From CALMZY01 sp052033915 (GTDB lineage: Bacteria; Verrucomicrobiota; Kiritimatiellia; CAIQIC01; JAGNIJ01), in assembly GCA_052033915.1 (NCBI GenBank), contig JBPOJF010000007.1, forward strand, positions 1-37,684: a stretch of 37,684 nucleotides of DNA, in the 5' to 3' direction. The notes under the pieces are model-generated. The model was not told where the DNA came from and made no database searches. It saw nothing but the letters and a program-made list of their open reading frames with translations. How positions within the stretch are numbered: position 1 is the stretch's first letter; every line of letters begins with the position of its first letter. The translations under genes were made by a program, and so were the position numbers. Of the stretch, positions 19,069-25,485 are shown piece after piece.

Positions 19069-20388
19069 TCAGGAACGGATCAGATTCAGCACTTCTTCCC
19101 GCTTCTGTTCCATGACGGCCTGGGTCTTCGCTTCCAGGTTGAGGCGGACCAGCGGCTCCGTGTTCGACGGGCGAACGTTGAACCACCAGTCGGAAAATTC
19201 CACGCTCAAGCCGTCCAGTTCGATTTGCGTGCCGTTCGCGTATTTTTCGCGGAGGCGCCTGAACACGGTTTCCACGTCGTGCACTTCGGAGTTGATCTCG
19301 CCGCTGCTGAAGTAACGGCGGATGGGTTTGATGAGTTCGGACAGCGGCTTGTCCGACTGGCTGACGAGGTTCGCGATGTAGAGCGCGGCCAGCGACGAGC
19401 TTTCCGCGTAGTAATTCTCGCGGAAGTAGTAGTGGCCGGACAATTCGCCGGCGAAAACCGCCTTGGCGTCCCGCATCTGCTGCTTGATGAACGCGTGGCC
19501 GACCCGGGACATCATGGGCTTGCCGCCGTTTTCGAGGATGACTTCCTTGACCGCCCAACTGCTGCGCAGATCGTAGAGGATCGGCCCCTTCTCGCGGTTC
19601 AGGATGGTCTTGGCGATCAGGGCGGTGATCATGTCCATCGGGATGACGTCGCCTTTTTCGTCGATGAACCCGGCGCGATCCGCGTCGCCGTCGTACGCGA
19701 CGCCGAAGTCGAATTTTCCGGACCGGATCTTCTCCTGGATCGGTTCGAGTGTGTCGAGTTTCAGCGGGTTCGCCTCGTGGTTCGGGAACGTGCCGTCGAG
19801 CGTGTCGAACAGCCGGGTGGTCTTCACGAGGCCGTCGAACACCTTGTCCTCATAGATGCCCATCGCGTTGGCGTAGTCCACGGCGATGGACAGCGGGCGG
19901 CGGATATCCGCGAACGACCGGATGTGCGCGACATACTCGGGGACGATGTTGTGCGTGGAGAGGGTCCCCGGCGAGGCGGCGGGCTTGGCGAAGTCCTCGG
20001 CGTTGACGATCCTCTCGAGTTCCTGGATCCCCGTGGCGCCGCTGATCGGGATCGCCTTCTCGCGGCACATCTTGAAGCCGTTCCACTCGCCGGGATTGTG
20101 CGACGCCGTGATCATGATGCTCGCGTCGGCGTCGAGCTTTCCGTTCCCGTAGTAGGACATCGGCGTCGAACACAGGCCGAGATCGATGACGTTCACGCCG
20201 TGCAGCATCAGTCCCTTCGCGAGCTGGTCGAACAGCGGCTTGGAGTGGGGGCGCATATCGCGGCCCACGACGACCTTCTTGCACCCCAGAAATGTGGCGA
20301 ACGCGCGCCCCAGCTTGTAGGCGATTTCATCGGTCAACGTTGACCCGTACACTCCGCGAATGTCATAGGCTTTAAAAATTCCGGCCAT
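19069..20388 (-). CDS. manB: Phosphomannomutase/phosphoglucomutase
   Basis: This alpha-D-phosphohexomutase interconverts hexose 6- and 1-phosphates for sugar-nucleotide and glycan synthesis. The 439-residue protein has the phosphoserine loop TASHNP with S96, the metal loop DGDADR (233-238), the sugar loop GELSGHYYF, and the phosphate loop RPSNTEPLVRLN near the C-terminus: all four active-site loops of the family, in order. The substrate choice (mannose versus glucose) cannot be settled here. The ATG is at 20388 with GGGAGA about a dozen bases upstream. It is divergent from cysK. Confidence 0.93.
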   Translation of the reverse strand: MAGIFKAYDIRGVYGSTLTDEIAYKLGRAFATFLGCKKVVVGRDMRPHSKPLFDQLAKGLMLHGVNVIDLGLCSTPMSYYGNGKLDADASIMITASHNPGEWNGFKMCREKAIPISGATGIQELERIVNAEDFAKPAASPGTLSTHNIVPEYVAHIRSFADIRRPLSIAVDYANAMGIYEDKVFDGLVKTTRLFDTLDGTFPNHEANPLKLDTLEPIQEKIRSGKFDFGVAYDGDADRAGFIDEKGDVIPMDMITALIAKTILNREKGPILYDLRSSWAVKEVILENGGKPMMSRVGHAFIKQQMRDAKAVFAGELSGHYYFRENYYAESSSLAALYIANLVSQSDKPLSELIKPIRRYFSSGEINSEVHDVETVFRRLREKYANGTQIELDGLSVEFSDWWFNVRPSNTEPLVRLNLEAKTQAVMEQKREEVLNLIRS

Positions 20389-20553
20389 GGTTTCGTTTCT
20401 CCCGTGTTGGTATACTGTTACGTGTTTTTAAGTGTGCGGCACTCTACCCCGCCTCTTGCGCAAGCGCAATACCGCTCGTACAGTAACAGGAATCCGGTTG
20501 CCCAAGTCAACAACAGGGAAGCGGGCCGGAAAAATCAGGAAACGCGGGGACCC

Positions 20554-21474
20554 ATGAAAATATACGACAGCGTGATTGAAACGATTGGCCGGACGCACCT
20601 CGTCAAGCTGGGCCGCCTTTTCGCCGGGGCCGAGGTCTGTCTCAAGATGGAATCGCACAATCCGATGGGCAGCGTCAAAGATCGTGTCGGCGCGGCGATG
20701 ATCGACGACGCGGAGAAACGCGGCGTCCTGAAGAAGGGCGCCGTCATCATCGAGCCGACGAGCGGCAATACCGGCATCGCGCTGGCGTTCGTGGCGGCCG
20801 CGCGAAAATACCGGCTGATCCTGACCATGCCCGAATCCATGAGCCTGGAGAGGCGCGCGATGCTGAAAGCTCTCGGCGCGGAGCTGGTGCTGACGCCTGC
20901 GGAGAAAGGGATGCGGGGCGCCATCGAGAAGGCGGACAAGTTGGTGCAGCAGACCCCCGGAGCGTGGATGCCCCAGCAGTTCGAAAATCCGGCAAATCCC
21001 GCGATCCACGAGGCCACGACCGGCCCGGAAATCTGGGAAGAGAGCGGACACCACATCGACGCGATCGTCAGCGGTGTCGGCACCGGCGGCACGATCATGG
21101 GCATTACGCGGTTCATCCGCAAAAAGAATCCGGACTTCAAGGCCTTCGCGGTTGAGCCGGCCGACTCGCCCGTCATCAGCGGCGGCAAGCCCGGCCCGCA
21201 CGCGATCCAGGGCATCGGCGCCGGCTTCATTCCGAAGAACCTCGACCCCTCGCTGTTGAGCGGCGTGATCCCGGTCTCGAACGACGAGGCGTTCGAGTGG
21301 GGCCGGCGGCTCGCGAAGGAAGAAGCCGTCTTCGCCGGCATCAGCACGGGCGCGAACGTGTGCGCGGTCGCCAAGGCCGTCGAGAAGTTCGGTCTGAAAG
21401 GCAAGCGCATCGTGACGATCGCCTGCAGCTTCGGCGAGCGCTATCTCTCGACGCCGTTGTACAAGGCGGAGTGA
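20554..21474 (+). CDS. cysK: Cysteine synthase (O-acetylserine sulfhydrylase)
   Basis: This PLP enzyme makes cysteine from O-acetylserine and sulfide. The 306-residue protein has the PLP lysine K42 in NPMGSVKDRVG, the substrate loop EPTSGNTGIALAFVAA, the PLP phosphate loop SGVGTGGTIMG, and IQGIGAGFIPKNLD. The start ATG 20554 matches the family N-terminus (YDSVIETIGRTHLVKL); a longer reading upstream would add 50 unrelated residues. It is followed on the same strand by mnmA and larE, so three sulfur-handling genes run together. A cystathionine beta-synthase-type variant is possible but less likely given the length. Confidence 0.94.
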   Translation: MKIYDSVIETIGRTHLVKLGRLFAGAEVCLKMESHNPMGSVKDRVGAAMIDDAEKRGVLKKGAVIIEPTSGNTGIALAFVAAARKYRLILTMPESMSLERRAMLKALGAELVLTPAEKGMRGAIEKADKLVQQTPGAWMPQQFENPANPAIHEATTGPEIWEESGHHIDAIVSGVGTGGTIMGITRFIRKKNPDFKAFAVEPADSPVISGGKPGPHAIQGIGAGFIPKNLDPSLLSGVIPVSNDEAFEWGRRLAKEEAVFAGISTGANVCAVAKAVEKFGLKGKRIVTIACSFGERYLSTPLYKAE

Positions 21475-21482
21475 GGGCGTGC

Positions 21483-21496
21483 GGGGGGGGGGGGGG
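21483..21496 (+). repeat. Homopolymer of 14 G
   Basis: Fourteen consecutive Gs lie eight bases after the cysK stop. Tracts of this length are slippage-prone in replication and also error-prone in sequencing. Confidence 0.9.
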
Positions 21497-21517
21497 CGCA
21501 AATTCATTCTTCCCAAC

Positions 21518-21549
21518 ACTCCATAACTCCAGTACTCCATTACTCCGAT
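21518..21549 (+). repeat. Four tandem copies of an 8-bp unit
   Basis: ACTCCATA, ACTCCAGT, ACTCCATT and ACTCCGAT follow each other directly and run into the mnmA start codon, which replaces any usual ribosome site. It resembles short dispersed intergenic repeats seen in many environmental bacterial genomes; that link is from memory. Confidence 0.8.
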
Positions 21550-22621
21550 GACCACAGCGGACTCCAGCAGGGGCGCCCCCCTCCGCGTCGCCGTCGGCAT
21601 GAGCGGCGGGTTGGACAGCTCTGCCGCGGCGGCGCTGCTGGTGGAGCAGGGGCATGAAGTGATCGGGCTGACCGCGCACATGTGGCGCGAGGGCTCGCGC
21701 TGCTGCTCGCTGGAAGACGTGTCGCGCGCGATGAACGTGGCGGAGTTTCTCGGCATCCGGCATTACACCATCGACTCCGTCGAGTTCTTCGGATCGCAGA
21801 TCGTCCATCCGTTCGTTGACGAATACGTCCGCGGCCGCACGCCGTCGCCCTGCGTCCGCTGCAACCAGATCATCAAGTTTGGCGTGCTCCTGCGCGACGC
21901 GCTCGAGCTCGGCTGTACGCACATGGCGACCGGCCACTACGCGCGGATCGAATCTCGCGACGGAATTCTGCATCTCCTGCGCGGCCATGACCCCCACAAG
22001 GATCAGTCGTATTTCCTCCACCGGCTCGACCAGGCCCAGCTCGCGCACGCCCTGTTTCCGCTCGGCGCTATGACGAAGCTCGAAGTCGCTGCCTACGCGA
22101 AGCGGAAGAATTTGCCGGTGAAGTTCGATGTGGAAAGCCAGGACCTGTGCTTCATCGGCGACGACGGCTACGCGCCGTTCCTGGAGAAGCGCCGTCCGGC
22201 CCTGAAGAAGCCCGGCCCGATCGTGGATACCGCCGGCCGCGAACTCGGGCGGCACGACGGCTGCCATCATTTCACCGTCGGCCAGCGCGAGGGGTTGGGC
22301 GTGGCCGCCGAGTATCGGCTGTATGTCAAGGAAGTGATTCCGGAAACGAACACCGTGATCGTCGGCACGCGCGAGGACGTGTTGAGCGAGCGTTGCTTTG
22401 TGGATGACGTCCAATGGATTTCCGGCAAGCCGCCGGCCGACGGACTCGCCTGCACGGTGAAGCTGCGCTATCGGCACCAGGGCGCCCCTGCGAAAATTCG
22501 CGTGCTGGCGCCGGCCCGGATCGAGGTGATCTTTGAAGAAAAACAATTCGCGGTGACGCCGGGCCAGGCCGCGGTGATGTACGATGGCGACGCGGCGCTG
22601 GGGGGCGGATGGATTTCATGA
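21548..22621 (+). CDS. mnmA: tRNA-specific 2-thiouridylase
   Basis: MnmA puts the 2-thio group on the wobble uridine of Lys, Glu and Gln tRNAs, using ATP and sulfur from a persulfide relay. The 357-residue protein has the PP-loop VAVGMSGGLDSS, the catalytic cysteine C105 in TPSPCVRCNQIIKFG, and the persulfide-forming cysteine C201 in ESQDLCFIGDDGY. It also has the family segments TGHYARI, KDQSYFLHRL and GQREGLG. The ATG at 21548 sits at the end of a tandem repeat with no ribosome site visible. Its TGA overlaps the larE ATG by four bases (ATGA), so translation is probably coupled. Confidence 0.95.
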   Translation: MTTADSSRGAPLRVAVGMSGGLDSSAAAALLVEQGHEVIGLTAHMWREGSRCCSLEDVSRAMNVAEFLGIRHYTIDSVEFFGSQIVHPFVDEYVRGRTPSPCVRCNQIIKFGVLLRDALELGCTHMATGHYARIESRDGILHLLRGHDPHKDQSYFLHRLDQAQLAHALFPLGAMTKLEVAAYAKRKNLPVKFDVESQDLCFIGDDGYAPFLEKRRPALKKPGPIVDTAGRELGRHDGCHHFTVGQREGLGVAAEYRLYVKEVIPETNTVIVGTREDVLSERCFVDDVQWISGKPPADGLACTVKLRYRHQGAPAKIRVLAPARIEVIFEEKQFAVTPGQAAVMYDGDAALGGGWIS

Positions 22622-23487
22622 AACCTGAACCCGGAAACCTGCCCGCCGGAGGCGGGTCCGCCTTAGGCGGAAACCCTGAGTTGAGCAGGAAGCAGTTGGA
22701 GTTGGAGAACTCTCTGCGCGAGATGGGCTCCGCGCTCGTCGCGTTCAGCGCGGGCGTGGACAGCACGTTTCTTGCCGCCGTTGCGCAGCGGGTCCTCGGG
22801 AAGAGCGCGCTGGCCGTGACCGCGACTTCGCCGTCCATCCCGGCGCGCGAGGTGCAGGCCGCCGTCGAGATTGCGAAGCAGATCGGCATCCGGCACCGCT
22901 TTGTGGAGTCCCATGAAATGGCGAATCCGGCGTACGTCGAGAATTCGCCCGACCGCTGTTACCACTGCAAGAAGGAATTGTTCGGGCTGCTTCAGACGAT
23001 CGCGCGCGGGGAGAATCTCCGGTTCGTGCTGGACGGCTCCAACGCCGACGATCTCGGCGATTATCGCCCCGGCAGCAAGGCCGCAAAAGAACAAGCCGTA
23101 CGAAGCCCGCTCCAGGAATGCGGGTTTACGAAGGCCGATATTCGCGAAGCCTCGCGCGCGCTCGGACTGCCGAGCGCGGACAAGCCGTCGTTTGCGTGCC
23201 TTGCATCGCGGTTCCCGTACGGCACAAAGATCACCGCGCAGGCGCTGGGCGCCGTGGAGAAAGCCGAGAACGCGCTTCGCGATCTCGGGTTCGCGCAGGT
23301 TCGCGTTCGCGCGCACGGCGACATCGCGCGGATCGAGCTCCTGCCGCAGGATATCGCGCGCGCGTCCGCCGCCGAAACGCGCGAGACCCTCGTCGCAAAA
23401 CTACGCGCCGCCGGCTTCCGCCATATCACCCTCGACCTACAGGGCTATCGCACGGGCAGCATGAACGAAGGCCTGAAACGGTCGTAG
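22618..23487 (+). CDS. larE: LarE-type ATP-dependent sulfur transferase
   Basis: This PP-loop protein belongs to the LarE family, which adds sulfur to the nickel-pincer nucleotide precursor in lactate racemase maturation. Motifs are the PP-loop VAFSAGVDSTFLAAVAQ, a cysteine pair in DRCYHCKKELF, LDGSNADDLGDYRPG, and SFACLASRFPYGTKIT with a third conserved cysteine. ATG 22618 overlaps the mnmA stop (ATGA); ATG 22609 or TTG 22681 are alternatives. The first 20 residues after the ATGA start are encoded by a pair of palindromes (22642-22671) and have no family counterpart, so TTG 22681 may be the ancestral start. No larA, larB or larC is in the window, so the true substrate is uncertain. Confidence 0.85.
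   Translation: MKPEPGNLPAGGGSALGGNPELSRKQLELENSLREMGSALVAFSAGVDSTFLAAVAQRVLGKSALAVTATSPSIPAREVQAAVEIAKQIGIRHRFVESHEMANPAYVENSPDRCYHCKKELFGLLQTIARGENLRFVLDGSNADDLGDYRPGSKAAKEQAVRSPLQECGFTKADIREASRALGLPSADKPSFACLASRFPYGTKITAQALGAVEKAENALRDLGFAQVRVRAHGDIARIELLPQDIARASAAETRETLVAKLRAAGFRHITLDLQGYRTGSMNEGLKRS
22642..22671 (+). repeat. Two abutting 15-bp mini-palindromes
   Basis: CCCGCC-GGA-GGCGGG (22642-22656) is followed without a gap by TCCGCC-TTA-GGCGGA (22657-22671). Each is a 6-bp stem with a 3-base loop. The pair lies in frame at the 5' end of larE. Confidence 0.85.
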
Positions 23488-23500
23488 GGCGGGCGCGTTT

Positions 23501-24130
23501 TTTTTGACTTCTCTCCCGAATCGGTTGGGTTAGACTCCTCTATACTGTCCGCTTTGCTCCTGACTCGTTTTGACTTCTCTCCCGAATCGGTTGGGTTAGA
23601 CTCAGATCAGGGAGCTACTGAACGAGATGGGCGTTTTGACTTCTCTCCCGAATCGGTTGGGTTAGACTGAATGAAGCGCAAACGAACAGAACAGCATCGT
23701 TTTGACTTCTCTCCCGAATCGGTTGGGTTAGACTAACCGGCCATTGGATGCAGGCGGCAGACACGTTTTGACTTCTCTCCCGAATCGGTTGGGTTAGACT
23801 CAGGCGAGGGCGATATGGTCGGGCATCATCGTTTTGACTTCTCTCCCGAATCGGTTGGGTTAGACTACTACTCGCCCCGTTGGAGTACTTGGCTACGTTT
23901 TGACTTCTCTCCCGAATCGGTTGGGTTAGACTTCTGGGCCGGCTTTTGGAACCTGGCGCCTAGTTTTGACTTCTCTCCCGAATCGGTTGGGTTAGACTTC
24001 CACCCGCCGCCGGTAGCTGTCCACCCCTGTTTTGACTTCTCTCCCGAATCGGTTGGGTTAGACTGGTCTCGTGCTCGCAGCACGGGTCAAGAGTGTTTTG
24101 ACTTCTCTCCCGAATCGGTTGGGTTAGACT
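23501..24130 (+). CRISPR. Type II-C CRISPR array, 10 repeats and 9 spacers
   Basis: The 36-bp repeats begin GTTTTGACTTCTCTCCC and end GGTTGGGTTAGACT. They start at 23501, 23567, 23633, 23699, 23765, 23831, 23897, 23963, 24029 and 24095. All nine spacers are exactly 30 bp and all differ. Repeats two to ten are identical; repeat one has T instead of G at its first base. The array begins 13 bp after the larE stop. The tracrRNA anti-repeat is complementary to the repeat as written on the plus strand, so crRNAs read left to right. The repeat ends in TAGACT, -10-like, as in type II-C repeats that carry their own promoters. Confidence 0.98.
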
Positions 24131-24134
24131 GGGA

Positions 24135-24163
24135 TTGACGGAGTGGGTTGCAGGAGATAGATT
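24135..24163 (+). promoter_or_regulatory. Promoter of the tracrRNA
   Basis: TTGACG (24135-24140) and TAGATT (24158-24163) are separated by exactly 17 bp. They match five and four of the six consensus bases. Transcription would start near 24170, a few bases before the anti-repeat. Confidence 0.7.
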
Positions 24164-24169
24164 TGCGAC

Positions 24170-24258
24170 AGGCTTCTTGGGAGAGAAGTCCTAACTGATT
24201 GTGAAGGACGAAAGGCCCTCTGCATTCACTTGCTGACCCTTTCGTCCTTTGCTTTTTT
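24170..24258 (+). ncRNA. tracrRNA for the Cas9 system
   Basis: Bases 24177-24195 form an anti-repeat. Bases 24179-24190 (GGGAGAGAAGTC) pair perfectly with repeat positions 6-17, flanked by a G-U and an A-U pair, then a two-base mismatch and three more pairs reaching the first base of the repeat: 17 of 19 positions pair. The 3' tail contains one strong hairpin, AAGGACGAAAGG with CCTTTCGTCCTT (24204-24249), followed by six Ts. Length is about 89 bases. It guides crRNA processing and Cas9 loading. The ends are inferred from the promoter and terminator. Confidence 0.88.
24204..24258 (+). terminator. Rho-independent terminator of the tracrRNA
   Basis: A perfect 12-bp stem (24204-24215 with 24238-24249, 22-base loop) is followed by TTTTTT at 24253-24258. 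The last two Ts overlap the cas2 stop codon on the other strand. Confidence 0.88.
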
Positions 24259-24583
24259 ACTCCCAGAACTCTATCTGTTTTGGCATCTTCGGGTCGGCTT
24301 CCTGCTTCTTGTGAATGTAGTCCGGTCCGATGATTGTTTTTGCTCTCATCCATTGTGCGTCCGTGAAGAACATCATCCGCACATTTCCGCCGTCCGGAGC
24401 AAATACCTGTAGTCTGCCGGCATGCTTTTCGACCTGTTCCGGTGTCACGCACGCCCTGACATAGATGGAGAACTGCAACATCATGTAGCCCTCATCCAAA
24501 AGATTCTTCCGGAATTGCGCGGCGATCCGCCGCTCAGCGTCGGTCATCACCGGAAGATCAAACATGACGATGAGCCATCCCAT
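24257..24583 (-). CDS. cas2: CRISPR-associated endonuclease Cas2
   Basis: Cas2 bridges two Cas1 dimers in the spacer-integration complex. The 108-residue protein begins MGWLIVMFDLPVMTDAERR, the ferredoxin-like first strand with the conserved Asp, followed by FRKNLLDEGYMMLQFSIYVR, the usual type II Cas2 pattern. ATG 24583 is chosen because no other start codon lies between it and the cas1 stop 17 bp upstream; a longer reading would overlap cas1 with unrelated sequence. It is the last gene of the cas9-cas1-cas2 operon, and its stop codon lies inside the T tract of the converging tracrRNA terminator. Confidence 0.94.
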   Translation of the reverse strand: MGWLIVMFDLPVMTDAERRIAAQFRKNLLDEGYMMLQFSIYVRACVTPEQVEKHAGRLQVFAPDGGNVRMMFFTDAQWMRAKTIIGPDYIHKKQEADPKMPKQIEFWE

Positions 24584-24600
24584 GCGATAGGCGCTTCGTT

Positions 24601-25485
24601 TTACAGGGCGGGAACCCATATCGGCTTGATGGATTGTTTCGCATAACACTGGGCGATTGATGCCACATACTGATCCAGGGCATCCATCAGTTTCAGCGGA
24701 TACCGGCTGTGTTGAACGCGGGTTTCGCGCAAATGCTGCGCCACGTGCTTGGCCCATGCCTTTGTGTCCCACGCTTCGGCTTCCTTGCTGAAGGACAACA
24801 GCATCCGATCCACGAATGCCCTTAACGGCTCCATCACGTCGTACACAAATGCATGTGCCTTGTAGCGTCGGCGATGATACATCCCGAAGAGAGGATTGAG
24901 TCCGTGGATCAGGATCGACCGGTGGCAGAGCGTGGCAAGCACGGCGTACCCATAGTTGAGCGCATGGTTGGCCGGGCTGGCCACATCGCGGCCCCGACGC
25001 CGGACATGATCACCCACGGCCGGCAGGAAGTATTTCCAATAGTAACGCGCCGCGGCCGATTCACTGGGGTCAGGCCGGGAGGCTTCTTTCTCCAGACGTG
25101 TCGGCTGAAGACCCGTCAGCCTCAACACGGCCGCCTGGTTCTCGATCTTGCCCCGCAAGACGCGCAGCCAGACCCTGTCGTGAATCTTCAACTCCGGGTT
25201 CGCCTGCGCAACCGCCGCTCGGTCGTCCACGATCCGCGGTAGTCCAGCCGTCCAACCACACGGCCGGTAGTTCTCGTCGCAATGGAGGATGATGGCGTCC
25301 GACGCGGTCATTGCGCTGAGGAATGGGGCCGTGCAGGAAACATGCCTTGCCGCAATGACCACCGCGCGCAGGTCTTCTATCGGCATCCGACGAGGTTTCT
25401 CACCCTCCGCCCGCAGTTCGACAAACCCGCGATCAATCCCCAGCGTGCCTCCGTGCTTGAATACGTGGAGGATGTGGTGGCTCAT
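24601..25485 (-). CDS. cas1: CRISPR-associated integrase Cas1
   Basis: Cas1 is the metal-dependent integrase that inserts new spacers. The 294-residue protein has the conserved acidic and histidine ligands in SESAAARYYWKYF (Glu), GLNPLFGMYH (His) and FVYDVMEPLRAFVD (Asp/Glu), the type II arrangement. Its ATG overlaps the cas9 stop by four bases (ATGA), indicating translational coupling. With cas2 and no csn2 or cas4 beside it, this marks the locus as subtype II-C. Confidence 0.96.
   Translation of the reverse strand: MSHHILHVFKHGGTLGIDRGFVELRAEGEKPRRMPIEDLRAVVIAARHVSCTAPFLSAMTASDAIILHCDENYRPCGWTAGLPRIVDDRAAVAQANPELKIHDRVWLRVLRGKIENQAAVLRLTGLQPTRLEKEASRPDPSESAAARYYWKYFLPAVGDHVRRRGRDVASPANHALNYGYAVLATLCHRSILIHGLNPLFGMYHRRRYKAHAFVYDVMEPLRAFVDRMLLSFSKEAEAWDTKAWAKHVAQHLRETRVQHSRYPLKLMDALDQYVASIAQCYAKQSIKPIWVPAL

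Noticed and set aside
20404..20416. TATACT between phosphomannomutase and cysK as a promoter -10
   Set aside because: I found no acceptable -35 at a suitable distance on either strand.
23815..24138. Open frames across the CRISPR array
   Set aside because: They translate the 36-bp repeat plus 30-bp spacer period and are not proteins.
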